Source: an uncultured Maribacter sp. | GTDB taxonomy: Bacteria; Bacteroidota; Bacteroidia; Flavobacteriales; Flavobacteriaceae | Assembly (NCBI RefSeq): GCF_947495965.1 | Contig: NZ_CANMBB010000005.1 | Coordinates: forward strand, 1 to 64,000 | Direction of reading: 5' to 3' | Length of the DNA: 64,000 nt | Part shown: positions 1-9,791 of the stretch, piece by piece | Position numbering within the stretch: the stretch's first letter is position 1 | Layout of the letters: each line of letters starts with the position of its first letter | Made by a program: the position numbers and the translations under genes | The notes under the pieces: generated by a model | Told to the model about the DNA's origin: nothing | Seen by the model: the letters and a program-made list of their open reading frames with translations, nothing else | The model's database searches: none

Positions 1-3000
1 GATGCGGATGGTGTTGATAATGGTATGGAAGATACCAATGGTACAGATCCATATAACACAGACACCGATGGTGATGGCGTTCCTGATAATATAGATACTA
101 ACCCACTAGATCCTTGTTCTCCAACACAATTAGCAGGATATACTGGTTATGATGCAACCAATACAATGTGGGCAAACGCAGATTGTGATGCGGATGGTGT
201 TGATAATGGTATGGAAGATACCAATGGTACAGATCCATATAACACAGACACCGATGGTGATGGTGTTTCTGATAATACAGATACTAACCCACTAGACCCT
301 TGTGATCCTGCACAAACAGAAGGCTATACAGGTTTTGATGCAACTAATACAATGTGGCAAAATGCTGATTGTGACAATGATGGAATTGATAATGGTACAG
401 AAGAAACTAATGGTACAGATCCATACGGAACAGATACCGATGGCGACGGTGTTCCTGACAATTTAGATACTAACCCACTAGATCCATGCAATCCTTCACA
501 AGCTCCTGGCTATACCGGTTATAATGTTTCTAATAGTATTTGGCAAGCGGGTGACTGTGATAATGATGGTATAAGTAATGATACAGAAGAAACTAATGGT
601 ACAGATCCATATAATACAGATACCGATGGCGATGGGGTTCCTGATAATACTGATAATGACCCACTAGACCCATGTGACCCTGCACAAGCTGCTGGTTACA
701 CTGGTTATGATGCTTCTAATACTATTTGGCAAGCGGCAGATTGTGATAACGACGGTATAGATAATGGTACAGAAAATACTAACGGTACTAATCCGTATAA
801 TAGCGATACCGATGGCGATGGTGTTCCAGATAATGTAGATACTGACCCATTAGATCCTTGTGACCCAACACAAATAGAAGGTTATACAGGTTATGATGCT
901 ACTAATATCATCTGGCAATCAGCAGATTGTGATAATGACGGTATTAATAATGGAATCGAAGAAACTAATGGAACAGATCCGTATAATACCGATACCGATG
1001 GTGACGGAGTTCCAGATAACACAGATACAGCTCCACTTGATCCTTGTACACCTACGCAAGCGCCAGGGTATACTGGTTATGACGCTTCTAATGCTATTTG
1101 GCAAGCCGCAGATTGTGATGAAGATGGTAATACCAATGCTACAGACCCTAATCCTTTTGCTCCAACTGCAAATGATGATTATACAACAGCAACTGTATTG
1201 GAAGAAAAAACAATAAATGTTTTATTTAATGACGACTTTTTAGTTGGCAGTACCATAACAGATTTAGGTACGGGTACAGCAGCTGGTACTATTAGTATTA
1301 ATCAAGCTACTGGTGAAATATCATATACACCTACTAACGCTGAAAACAATACTACGGTAACCATAGTGTATAGAGTTTGTAATGGAACCGTTTGCGACGA
1401 TGCAATTTTATCGGTAGAAACACCTGAATGTTCTGATCTTGATGGAGATAATGTATGTGATGCAGCAGATACTGCACCAAATGACCCTTGTGAACCTAGT
1501 TCGCATGTAGATTGGAGACCACAAGGAACTAACGATTGTGATGGTGACGGATTAAATAATGATGAAGAAGCCGCAGCAGGTACCGATCCAGCAAATTCAG
1601 ACTCAGATGGTGACGGAATAAATGATGGCACAGAAGTTAATACAAATCTTACAGATCCATTAGATGATTGTGATTCTGTTGGAGGAAGTCCATTGGGAAC
1701 TAGTGATTGTGATAATGATGGATTAACAACAGATGAAGAAACAGCAGCTGGCACAGACCCTACAAATCCAGATTCAGATGGGGATGGAGTAACAGATGGT
1801 ACTGAGGTGAAAACAGATTTTACAAATCCTAATGATTTATGCGATTTTGTAATTACGAGTGCTACAGAAACACCTAGTGCAGCTTGGAATGCTGCAGATT
1901 GTGATGGAGATGGTGTTACTAATGGAGAGGAGTTAACCAATAACACCGATAGTTTAAATCCTTGTGATCCTTCACAAGCAACTGGGTATAACACGTATGA
2001 TGCTAGTAATGTCATTTGGGCAGCAGTAGATTGTGACGGGGATGGTATAACTAATGGTACAGAAGACACCAATGGTACTGACCCATATAATACAGATACC
2101 GATGGCGATGGTATCCCTGATGGTACAGATACCAATGCCTTAGATCCATGTGATCCAGTACAGGCTGCAGGTTATACAGGTTATGATGCAACCAATGCTA
2201 TTTGGGCAAATGAAGATTGTGATGGAGATAATGTTACTAATGGTACAGAAGACACCAATGGTACAGATCCTTATAATGCAGATACGGATGGGGATGGAGT
2301 TCCTGATGACACGGATACTAACCCACTGGATCCATGTGATCCTATGCAAGTGGCTGGTTATACAGGCTACGATACTACCAATGCTATTTGGGCGGCAGCA
2401 GACTGTGATGGAGATACAATAGCTAATGGTGTAGAAGATAATAATGGTACAGACCCTTATAATAATGATACGGATGGTGATGGCGTTCCTGATAATACAG
2501 ATGATAATCCGTTCGACCCATGTGATCCTTCACAAGTTGCCGGTTACACAGGTTATGATGCTACCAATACTAGTTGGGCAGCAGCAGATTGCGATGGTGA
2601 CGGAGCAAGTAACGGAGTAGAAGCTTCTAATGGTACAGATCCATATAATGTAGATACCGATGGCGATGGTGTTCCAGACAATGCAGATGCCGAAGGTAAC
2701 AATCCTTGTAACCCAATACAAAATAGAGGGTACACAGGTTATGATGCTAGTAATCCTATTTGGGCAGCAGCAGATTGTGATGGCGATGGTATTGCTAATG
2801 GTACTGAAGATACTAATGGAACCGATCCATATAATACAGATACAGATGGCGATGGTATTCCTGATGACACAGATACCGCTCCTTTAGATTCTTGTAATCC
2901 AACACAGACAGGAGGCTATACTGGTTATGATGCTACCAATACAACTTGGGCAGCAGCTGATTGTGATAACGATGGTATTGATAATGGTACAGAAGATACC

Positions 3001-4272
3001 AATGGTACAGATCCATATAATGCAGATACGGATGGGGATGGTTTTCCTGATGCTACAGATAATGCACCACTTAACCCATGTAATCCAGTACAAGCTGCGG
3101 GTTATACAGGTTACGATGCTAGTAATGCCATTTGGGCAGCAGCAGATTGTGATGGAGACAATGTAACTAATGGTACAGAAGATACCAATGGTACAGATCC
3201 ATATAATGAAGATACGGATGGGGATGGTATTCCTGATGATACAGATACCGCTCCTTTAGACCCATGTAACCCAACACAAGCAGCAGGCTACAATGGTTAT
3301 GATGCTACCAATGCTATTTGGGTAGCAGCAGATTGTGATGGAGATACTATAGCTAATGGTACTGAAGATGCCAACGGTACGGATCCATACAATGCAGATA
3401 CCGATGGGGATGGAGAACCCGATAATATAGATAACAATCCGTTCGACCCATGTGATTCTGGGCAAACAGCAGGGTATACTGGATATGATGCTACCAATGC
3501 TATTTGGGCAGCAGCTGATTGTGATGGAGACAATATAACTAATGGTACAGAAGATACTAATGGAACCGATCCTTATAATGCAGATACGGATGGCGATGGC
3601 ATTCCTGATGATACAGATACAGCCCCTCTTGATCCATGTAACCCAACACAAGCAGCAGGCTACACTGGTTATGATGCTACCAATACAACTTGGGCAGCAG
3701 CTGATTGTGATAACGACGGTATTGATAATGGTACAGAAGACACCAATGGCACAGATCCATATAATGCAGATACGGACGGTGATGGTGTTCCTGATAATAC
3801 AGATACTGCACCTCTTGATCCATGTAGCCCAACGCAAACGGCAGGGTATACTGGATATGATGCTAGTAATTTTATTTGGGCAGTAGCAGACTGTGATAAT
3901 GACGGTGTCGCTAATGGTACAGAAGAGACTAATGGTACAGATCCATATAATACAGATACGGATGGGGATGGTATTCCTGATGATACCGATACCGCTCCTC
4001 TTGATCCATGTAACCCAACGCAAGCTGCAGGGTACATAGGCTATGATGCTATCAATGCTATTTGGGCAGCTGCTGATTGTGATAACGACGGTGTTGCTAA
4101 TGGTACAGAAGATGCTAATGATACCGACCCTTATAATGCAGATACGGATGGCGATGGCATTCCTGATAATGAAGAATCTATTAATAATACCGATTCTTTA
4201 GATCCATGTGATCCTTTACAAATAGCAGGGTACACAAGCTATGATGCTAGTAATGCTATTTGGGCAGCAGCA
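1..4272 (+). repeat. Tandem 186-bp coding repeats in two blocks
   Basis: The start of the conserved GATTGTGAT-type segment recurs at 181, 367, 553, 739, 925 and 1111, then at 2029, 2215, 2401, 2587, 2773, 2959, 3145, 3331, 3517, 3703, 3889 and 4075: every interval within a block is exactly 186 bp. The interval from 4075 to 4273 is 198 bp because one TSP3 core has four extra residues. Units differ mostly at synonymous or conservative positions. The first 77 bases of the window are identical to 187-263. Confidence 0.95.
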
Positions 4273-5079
4273 GATTGCGATGGGGATGGTACTAACAATG
4301 GTACAGAAGATACCAATGGTACAAATCCTTATAATGCTGATACGGATGGGGATGGTATTCCTGATAATCAAGAAGCCATAGACGGTACTAACCCATTAGA
4401 TGATTGTGATTCTATTGGAGGAAACCCTCTAGAAAGTAGTGATTGTGATAATGACGGTTTAACTAATGCAGAAGAAGAAGCTTTAGGAACAGACCCTAAT
4501 AATTCAGATTCGGATCAAGATGGTATTCTAGACGGACAAGAGGTTTTAGATAATACAGATCCTTTAGATGATTGTGATTCTATTGATGGAACACCATTAG
4601 ACGAAAGTGATTGTGATAATGATGGTTTAACTAACGCCGAGGAAGAAGCCTTAGGTACAGACCCTAACAATGATGATTCGGATGGAGACTCTATTATAGA
4701 TGGACAAGAAGTTTCTGATGAAACCAACCCTTTAGATCCTTGTAATCATATTGGAGGAATGGCTCCTGATGGAATTGCATGTGACATTATTTTTGAAAAC
4801 GACCTTGTAGACCCAAATATAACAGATGGCATATTTAAAATCAAAAATATTGAAGCCTACCCAGATAATACAGTAAGAATATATAACAGATGGGGAGTAT
4901 TAGTTTTTGAAACTCAAGGTTACAACAATGGTAGTAATGGCTTCCAAGGAATTTCCAATGGACGAGCTACTATTCAGCAAAATGAGAAGCTACCTGTGGG
5001 CATCTACTACTACGTGGTAGACTATATGAACCTTGGGCAAGCTAAAAAGAAAGCGGGTTACCTATACATTAACAGATAA
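1..5079 (+). CDS. Giant TSP3-repeat adhesin with T9SS type B sorting domain (5'-truncated by window)
   Basis: The frame is open from base 1, so the true start lies upstream; the first internal ATG is at 25. At least 1,692 residues are present. Most of the protein is acidic calcium-binding thrombospondin type 3 repeats (DTDGDGVPD cores) in 62-residue units, each with a Cys-containing LDPCDPxQ segment and a WxxADCD segment. Six units (one cut) run to about 1136, then a cadherin/Ig-like module (about 1150-1430), divergent TSP3 units to about 1960, a second uniform block to about 4270, and EALGTDPNN-type units. The last 95 residues match the gliding-motility-associated C-terminal domain (RWGVLVFET, LPVGIYYYVVDY, GYLYINR), although the usual FSPNGDGIND start is degenerate. 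By family knowledge it is exported by T9SS and attached or released at the cell surface as an adhesin. The next two genes are its likely secretion/anchoring partners. Confidence 0.93.
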   Translation, partial: DADGVDNGMEDTNGTDPYNTDTDGDGVPDNIDTNPLDPCSPTQLAGYTGYDATNTMWANADCDADGVDNGMEDTNGTDPYNTDTDGDGVSDNTDTNPLDPCDPAQTEGYTGFDATNTMWQNADCDNDGIDNGTEETNGTDPYGTDTDGDGVPDNLDTNPLDPCNPSQAPGYTGYNVSNSIWQAGDCDNDGISNDTEETNGTDPYNTDTDGDGVPDNTDNDPLDPCDPAQAAGYTGYDASNTIWQAADCDNDGIDNGTENTNGTNPYNSDTDGDGVPDNVDTDPLDPCDPTQIEGYTGYDATNIIWQSADCDNDGINNGIEETNGTDPYNTDTDGDGVPDNTDTAPLDPCTPTQAPGYTGYDASNAIWQAADCDEDGNTNATDPNPFAPTANDDYTTATVLEEKTINVLFNDDFLVGSTITDLGTGTAAGTISINQATGEISYTPTNAENNTTVTIVYRVCNGTVCDDAILSVETPECSDLDGDNVCDAADTAPNDPCEPSSHVDWRPQGTNDCDGDGLNNDEEAAAGTDPANSDSDGDGINDGTEVNTNLTDPLDDCDSVGGSPLGTSDCDNDGLTTDEETAAGTDPTNPDSDGDGVTDGTEVKTDFTNPNDLCDFVITSATETPSAAWNAADCDGDGVTNGEELTNNTDSLNPCDPSQATGYNTYDASNVIWAAVDCDGDGITNGTEDTNGTDPYNTDTDGDGIPDGTDTNALDPCDPVQAAGYTGYDATNAIWANEDCDGDNVTNGTEDTNGTDPYNADTDGDGVPDDTDTNPLDPCDPMQVAGYTGYDTTNAIWAAADCDGDTIANGVEDNNGTDPYNNDTDGDGVPDNTDDNPFDPCDPSQVAGYTGYDATNTSWAAADCDGDGASNGVEASNGTDPYNVDTDGDGVPDNADAEGNNPCNPIQNRGYTGYDASNPIWAAADCDGDGIANGTEDTNGTDPYNTDTDGDGIPDDTDTAPLDSCNPTQTGGYTGYDATNTTWAAADCDNDGIDNGTEDTNGTDPYNADTDGDGFPDATDNAPLNPCNPVQAAGYTGYDASNAIWAAADCDGDNVTNGTEDTNGTDPYNEDTDGDGIPDDTDTAPLDPCNPTQAAGYNGYDATNAIWVAADCDGDTIANGTEDANGTDPYNADTDGDGEPDNIDNNPFDPCDSGQTAGYTGYDATNAIWAAADCDGDNITNGTEDTNGTDPYNADTDGDGIPDDTDTAPLDPCNPTQAAGYTGYDATNTTWAAADCDNDGIDNGTEDTNGTDPYNADTDGDGVPDNTDTAPLDPCSPTQTAGYTGYDASNFIWAVADCDNDGVANGTEETNGTDPYNTDTDGDGIPDDTDTAPLDPCNPTQAAGYIGYDAINAIWAAADCDNDGVANGTEDANDTDPYNADTDGDGIPDNEESINNTDSLDPCDPLQIAGYTSYDASNAIWAAADCDGDGTNNGTEDTNGTNPYNADTDGDGIPDNQEAIDGTNPLDDCDSIGGNPLESSDCDNDGLTNAEEEALGTDPNNSDSDQDGILDGQEVLDNTDPLDDCDSIDGTPLDESDCDNDGLTNAEEEALGTDPNNDDSDGDSIIDGQEVSDETNPLDPCNHIGGMAPDGIACDIIFENDLVDPNITDGIFKIKNIEAYPDNTVRIYNRWGVLVFETQGYNNGSNGFQGISNGRATIQQNEKLPVGIYYYVVDYMNLGQAKKKAGYLYINR

Positions 5080-5116
5080 AAAACTAATAAAACACATACC
5101 ATAAAGCATAATAATT

Positions 5117-6055
5117 ATGAAAAAAATATATATGACCTTACTGCTAACCTTAACCTCTATTGGCGGGTTAATTGCTCAGCAAGATGCGCAGTATACACAA
5201 TATATGTATAATACCATGTCCGTGAACCCTGCTTATGCTGGTTCTCGTGGGGTATTTAGTATCACTGGGTTACACCGTTCGCAATGGGTAGGTCTAGATG
5301 GTGCACCTACTACACAAACCTTAAATTTTAATACTCCTGTCTCTAAAAGAGTAGGCATTGGTTTATCGGTTGTAAATGATGAAATTGGCAATGGTACGAA
5401 TCAAGACACCTATTTTGATGCGGTGTTCTCCTATACCATTCCTACTTCAGATACTGGTAAACTTTCTTTTGGTTTAAAAGCTGGTGGACATTTATTAAAT
5501 ATTGATTTTAATAAATTACGTAACTACAACCCTGCTCTTAATCCTGCTGGATACCAAGATATTGACAGAAAATTTTCGCCCAATTTTGGCGCTGGTATTT
5601 ATTACCATACCGATAAATTTTACGCAGGATTATCAGTCCCTAATTTCTTAAAAACAGAGCATTTCGATTCTTCAGGGCAATCCACAACAGGGTTAGCGCA
5701 AGAACGTATCAACTTATATTTTATAACAGGCTATGTTTTTGACCTTAATCCTGATTTAAAGTTTAAACCTGCTGCGCTTGTAAAAACCGTACAAGGAGCA
5801 CCTTTACAAGTAGACCTTTCTACTAATTTTATGCTACATAATAAATTTATACTTGGCGCTGCATATAGATGGGATGCTGCTTTAAGTGCCTTAGTAGGCT
5901 TCCAAATATCGGACCAGTTTATGGTTGGCTTAGCATATGATAAAGAAACTACAGAATTAGGCAATACAGCCTTTAACGATGGTTCTTTTGAAATAATGTT
6001 ACGTTACGAACTTAGAACTAAATACAAAAAAGTACTAACTCCAAGATTCTTTTAA
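5117..6055 (+). CDS. PorP/SprF family type IX secretion system outer-membrane protein
   Basis: 312 residues with a signal peptide (about 1-21, ending GLIAQ) followed directly by QDAQYTQYMYNTMSVNPAYAGSRG, the signature opening of the PorP/SprF family (residues here split by family variation). The rest alternates amphipathic strands expected of an outer-membrane beta barrel and ends in RYELRTKYKKVLTPRFF-like aromatic sequence. Family members are paired with type B T9SS substrates and are needed for their secretion or surface attachment, as SprF is for SprB. It begins 37 bp after the repeat adhesin and is followed after 11 bp by an OmpA-type protein, so the three are probably one transcription unit. 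I assign it to the family rather than to SprF or PorP proper, since these genomes carry many paralogues. Confidence 0.92.
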   Translation: MKKIYMTLLLTLTSIGGLIAQQDAQYTQYMYNTMSVNPAYAGSRGVFSITGLHRSQWVGLDGAPTTQTLNFNTPVSKRVGIGLSVVNDEIGNGTNQDTYFDAVFSYTIPTSDTGKLSFGLKAGGHLLNIDFNKLRNYNPALNPAGYQDIDRKFSPNFGAGIYYHTDKFYAGLSVPNFLKTEHFDSSGQSTTGLAQERINLYFITGYVFDLNPDLKFKPAALVKTVQGAPLQVDLSTNFMLHNKFILGAAYRWDAALSALVGFQISDQFMVGLAYDKETTELGNTAFNDGSFEIMLRYELRTKYKKVLTPRFF

Positions 6056-6066
6056 TAGCTACCAAG

Positions 6067-8007
6067 ATGAAAAAAATAATATATACATTCCTAGGATTAG
6101 CTACAATGACTGCTGTGGTTAATGCGCAAGAAAAGAAAATAAACAAAGCCAATCAAAATTATAAGGATTATGCCTATGCTCCCGCAATTGATTCTTACGA
6201 AAAATTGATAAAAGATGGGTATTCCAAAGAAGAAATTTTTAAAAATTTAGGAAACGCAAACTATGTAAATGCCAATTACCAAGAGGCAACCAAATGGTAC
6301 GAGCAGTTGTTTCAATTAGAAAACACTTCTATTGACCCTGAATTTATGTATCGTTATGCACAAAGTTTAAAATCTTTAGAAAAATACAACGAGTCGGATC
6401 AATGGATGCAGAAGTTTAAAGATGCTAATACGCAAGACCAAAGGGCAATTAAATTTGGAGATAACTTAGAGTACTTAGATAATATTGAAGCTAACTCTAA
6501 TAGATATGATATTAAAAATTTAGCAATTAACTCTAACGAATCGGACTTTGCTCCTTCTATTACCAATGAAATGTTAGTATTCTCTACTGCTAGAGATAGT
6601 GGTATTACTTCTAGAAAAATTAATGAGTGGAACAATAAAGCTTTTTTAAATCTCTATAAAGCTAACCCTAATGAATCTGGTGAGTATGTTGTTTCTTCTA
6701 AACTATCTAAAGAGCTAAACAAAAAAACACATGAATCTTCTACCGCTTTTACTAAAGATGGCACCACGGTTTACTTTACCAGAAACAATTCTGTTGATGG
6801 AAAATTTGCTAGAGATGAAAACGGAGTGAGTAGATTAAAAATTTATAAAGCTACTTTAGCAGAAGGAGAATGGATTAATATTATAGAACTTCCTTTTAAT
6901 GGAGACAACTATTCTGTAGCCCACCCTACTCTTAACAAAGATGAAACTAAACTTTATTTTGCTTCGGACATGCCAGGAACTCTTGGTGAATCGGATATCT
7001 TCTCTGTAGATATCAACACTGATGGATCCTATGGTACTCCTGTAAACCTTGGTAAGACTATAAATACAGAGAGTAGAGAAACTTTTCCTTTTATTACGCA
7101 AGACAACAAATTATATTTCGCTTCGGATGGGCATCCTGGCCTTGGTGGTTTAGATGTTTTTGTAACGAACTTAGAAAATAGTTACAGACCTACTATTGAA
7201 AACGTAGGAAGACCTATTAATTCTGAAGAAGATGATTTCTCTTTTATTATTAACGAAGAAACTAAAAAAGGATTCTTTGCTTCTAACCGAGACGGAGGCC
7301 AAGGAGATGATGACATTTACAGTTTTATTGAAAATAAAGCACTAGACTTAAACTGCTATACCAAAATTGCAGGCGTAATAAAAGACCTAAAAACTGGAGC
7401 TCTTTTAGATAATGCAGAGGTCAAGATTTATAATAGTTTAAATGAGGTTATTACTAAAGGAATTACAGGAAATGATGGCGCTTTTTCTTTAGATGGAGAC
7501 TGCGCCAAAGGTGATTACAAATTAGTAGCCACTAAAGAAGATTACAACCAAGGAGATAAAATGTTTGCAACTGTTGCCGCTAAAGATATTACAGATGTAG
7601 AACTCTCCCTAGAAAAAACAAGAAGAGCCGCTCTTATTGGAACGGATTTAGCTAAATACTTAGATATTGTCCCTATTTACTTTGACTTTGATAAATCTTT
7701 TATCAGAGAAGATGCTAAAGTTAGTATGGAAAAAGTATTGGCATACCTTAGAGAATTTCCAGAAGTACATGTACAAGTACGTTCTCATACAGATTCTCGC
7801 GCAAATGACTGGTATAATGAAGGGCTTTCTGTACGTAGAGCTAAATCTACTGCTGCTTATCTAATCTCTCAAGGGATTGCTAAAGAAAGAATATCGCACA
7901 AAGGGTTTGGAGAAACAGAACTCACCAATGAATGTAGTAATGAGGTTATTTGTTCTAAAGAGAAACATCAAGCCAATAGACGTTCTGAATTTATAATTGT
8001 AAAATAG
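6067..8007 (+). CDS. OmpA family protein with TPR, PD40 propeller and carboxypeptidase-regulatory-like domains (PorE-like)
   Basis: 646 residues. Signal peptide about 1-20 (ending VNAQ); TPR-like helices about 25-130 (YAPAIDSYEKLI, GNANYVNANYQEA); WD40-like PD40 beta-propeller blades about 155-420 (FSTARDSG, YFASDMPGTLGESDIFSV, FASNRDGGQGDDDIYSF); a carboxypeptidase regulatory-like beta-sandwich about 430-515; and a C-terminal OmpA domain about 535-646 (IYFDFDKSFI, HTDSRANDWYNEGLSVRRA, NRRSEF), which binds peptidoglycan. Family knowledge links this architecture to PorE-type anchoring of T9SS components to the cell wall. It follows the SprF-like gene by 11 bp, completing an adhesin-SprF-OmpA operon, and is followed by a strong terminator. 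Confidence 0.92.
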   Translation: MKKIIYTFLGLATMTAVVNAQEKKINKANQNYKDYAYAPAIDSYEKLIKDGYSKEEIFKNLGNANYVNANYQEATKWYEQLFQLENTSIDPEFMYRYAQSLKSLEKYNESDQWMQKFKDANTQDQRAIKFGDNLEYLDNIEANSNRYDIKNLAINSNESDFAPSITNEMLVFSTARDSGITSRKINEWNNKAFLNLYKANPNESGEYVVSSKLSKELNKKTHESSTAFTKDGTTVYFTRNNSVDGKFARDENGVSRLKIYKATLAEGEWINIIELPFNGDNYSVAHPTLNKDETKLYFASDMPGTLGESDIFSVDINTDGSYGTPVNLGKTINTESRETFPFITQDNKLYFASDGHPGLGGLDVFVTNLENSYRPTIENVGRPINSEEDDFSFIINEETKKGFFASNRDGGQGDDDIYSFIENKALDLNCYTKIAGVIKDLKTGALLDNAEVKIYNSLNEVITKGITGNDGAFSLDGDCAKGDYKLVATKEDYNQGDKMFATVAAKDITDVELSLEKTRRAALIGTDLAKYLDIVPIYFDFDKSFIREDAKVSMEKVLAYLREFPEVHVQVRSHTDSRANDWYNEGLSVRRAKSTAAYLISQGIAKERISHKGFGETELTNECSNEVICSKEKHQANRRSEFIIVK

Positions 8008-8029
8008 TTTAATTAACATATTAAGAAGT

Positions 8030-8066
8030 AAGGCAGAAGACAATAGTTTTCTGCCTTTATTTTTTT
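8030..8066 (+). terminator. Rho-independent terminator after the OmpA gene
   Basis: The arms AAGGCAGAA (8030-8038) and TTCTGCCTT (8049-8057) form a 9-bp perfect stem with a 10-nt loop, followed by TATTTTTTT. Confidence 0.85.
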
Positions 8067-8122
8067 ATAACAAATTCTTTATTTCTTAAGTCACTTCTAT
8101 TTTTTATTAAAGCAAAGTATAG

Positions 8123-8130
8123 TAATTTTG
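8123..8130 (+). promoter_or_regulatory. Bacteroidota -7 element upstream of heme A synthase
   Basis: TAATTTTG matches TAnnTTTG, 32 bp before the ATG. No convincing TTTG at -33 was seen. Confidence 0.5.
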
Positions 8131-8162
8131 TGCTCTATATTTTTTTATTATAAAATACATTT

Positions 8163-9176
8163 ATGAAAGAAAACAAATCGGTAATTTACTGGCTCCTTAC
8201 TGGATGTTTATTAATATTCATAATGGTTCTCGTTGGAGGTATAACAAGACTTACACATTCAGGTCTATCTATATCTAATTACAAACTAATTTCTGGTACA
8301 TTACCTCCATTAAATGCGGAAGAATGGCAAGAAGCTTTTGATCTATACAAACAATATCCTGAATACCAAAAACTTAATTCTCATTTTACTATAGAAGACT
8401 TTAAGTCTATCTTTTTTTGGGAATGGTTACACCGTGTTATTGGCAGGTTTATTGGTCTAGTTTTTATCATACCATTTATTTACTTTTTAATCAAAAAAAA
8501 ATTAGACAAAACCACTCTAAAAAAATGTTTTATTTTATTAGGTTTAGGAGCATTTCAAGGTTTTCTTGGTTGGTATATGGTTAAAAGTGGATTAATAAAC
8601 AGACCCGATGTATCTCATTTTAGATTAGCCGCACATTTAACAACCGCTTTTGTAACATGCGCTTACAGCTTTTGGGTTGCTTTAGATTTAATATACCCAG
8701 AACAAAAACCTGCAATACCGCGACTAAAAAAAATATTACAAATTGCATTATTTTTATTAATAACGCAAATAGTTTGGGGGGCTTTTGTTGCTGGCTTAGA
8801 TGCTGGGTTTATTCACAATCACTGGCCATTAATGAGTGATGGAAAATTAATTCACGAAACCGTTTATATAGAGCAAACTTCATTATTTAAAAATTTTACA
8901 GAAGGAAAAAGTGGTGTACAATTTATTCATAGATACTTAGCATATATAGTTGTTGCCATAATAATTTATATAGGGTATAAGTCTAAAAAAATAGAAACAA
9001 CTTTAGAACAGAAAAAAGGAATTAAATTATTAATTGGCCTTGTAATATTACAATTTACTTTAGGTGTTTTTACCTTAGTTTTTGCAGTCCCTTTATGGTT
9101 AGGAATTGCGCACCAGATTGTTGCGTTTTTGTTACTAGGAGCAATGACCTTTACTTTACATAGATTCTCTAAATAA
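8163..9176 (+). CDS. ctaA: COX15/CtaA family heme A synthase
   Basis: 337 residues with about eight hydrophobic membrane segments. The opening GGITRLTHSGLSIS is the family signature, and conserved histidines lie in WEWLHRVIGR, HNHWPLM, FIHRYLAY and GIAHQIVAF; these act as heme ligands in the two four-helix halves. The enzyme oxidises the C8 methyl of heme O to a formyl group, making heme A for aa3-type cytochrome oxidases in the inner membrane. It is monocistronic as far as I can see: a terminator precedes it and a separate -7 element lies in front of the next gene. The length and the long first periplasmic loop are those of the COX15 (proteobacterial/eukaryotic) rather than the short Gram-positive CtaA type. 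Confidence 0.93.
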   Translation: MKENKSVIYWLLTGCLLIFIMVLVGGITRLTHSGLSISNYKLISGTLPPLNAEEWQEAFDLYKQYPEYQKLNSHFTIEDFKSIFFWEWLHRVIGRFIGLVFIIPFIYFLIKKKLDKTTLKKCFILLGLGAFQGFLGWYMVKSGLINRPDVSHFRLAAHLTTAFVTCAYSFWVALDLIYPEQKPAIPRLKKILQIALFLLITQIVWGAFVAGLDAGFIHNHWPLMSDGKLIHETVYIEQTSLFKNFTEGKSGVQFIHRYLAYIVVAIIIYIGYKSKKIETTLEQKKGIKLLIGLVILQFTLGVFTLVFAVPLWLGIAHQIVAFLLLGAMTFTLHRFSK

Positions 9177-9189
9177 TAAGTATTTATTG

Positions 9190-9197
9190 TAACTTTG
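9190..9197 (+). promoter_or_regulatory. -7 element upstream of the pRiA4b ORF-3 family gene
   Basis: TAACTTTG matches TAnnTTTG, 22 bp before the ATG. Confidence 0.5.
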
Positions 9198-9219
9198 CCT
9201 ATTCACAAATTTTTAGTAG

Positions 9220-9723
9220 ATGATTTACAAGGTTAGAATAATTTTAGATGCCTCCGAAGACATATTTAGAGATTTAGAAATTGAATCTCAAACGTCTCTA
9301 GAAGACTTTCATAATGCTATTACTCAAGCTTTTGGGTTCTTAGGTAATGAAATGGCTTCCTTTTACACTTGTGACCAGGAATGGAACCAAGAGGAAGAAA
9401 TTGCTCTTTTTGACCTAAGTGAAAGTGGATCAGATGTTCGTTTAATGAACGAAACATTTTTGGAAGATATTCTCTCGAAAAACACTCCTAAGCTTATATA
9501 TGTCTATGATTTTTTAAGCATGTGGACTTTTCTTATTGAACTGGCAGACATTGTTGAAAAAGAAGATGGAAGAGCTTACCCTAATGTGTTATTTAGCTTT
9601 GGTGAATTACCAGAATCTCCACCAGAAAAGAAATTTGAAGCAGAAAAAAATTCTAATGAAATAGATTTTGACGATTCTATTGACAACTATGATGATTTAG
9701 ATTTTGATGAAAATTGGAATTAA
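9220..9723 (+). CDS. Plasmid pRiA4b ORF-3 family protein
   Basis: 167 residues, acidic, no signal peptide. The N-terminal strand MIYKVRIILDASEDIFRDLE followed by a helix with HNAITQAFGF is characteristic of the pRiA4b ORF-3-like (IS1096 TnpR-like) fold. The last 40 residues are an acidic, Asp-rich tail (DDSIDNYDDLDFDEN). The biochemical function of the family is not established; the name records where it was first seen and does not imply a mobile element here. It has its own -7 element and is followed after 68 bp by the nucleoid-associated protein gene on the same strand. Confidence 0.8.
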   Translation: MIYKVRIILDASEDIFRDLEIESQTSLEDFHNAITQAFGFLGNEMASFYTCDQEWNQEEEIALFDLSESGSDVRLMNETFLEDILSKNTPKLIYVYDFLSMWTFLIELADIVEKEDGRAYPNVLFSFGELPESPPEKKFEAEKNSNEIDFDDSIDNYDDLDFDENWN

Positions 9724-9791
9724 CCCCAGTTTTTATTATGCCTTTATACGAAACCCTTTTATACTAACTATCAAGAACACTACCATTACGT

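Noticed and set aside
1302-4037. Long open frames on the minus strand (and frame-2 plus strand) within the TSP3 repeats
   Set aside because: They recur in each 186-bp unit and follow from the codon bias of the Asp/Gly-rich repeats; the translations are low-complexity Ile/Ser/Pro-rich and match no family.
1-4272. Possible CRISPR array because of regular repeats
   Set aside because: Repeats are 186 bp, protein-coding and diverged at synonymous sites; there are no short unique spacers.
9220-9723. Possible mobile element or plasmid remnant because of the pRiA4b ORF-3/IS1096 family name
   Set aside because: No transposase, integrase or terminal repeats are nearby; the name is historical and the gene lies among housekeeping genes.
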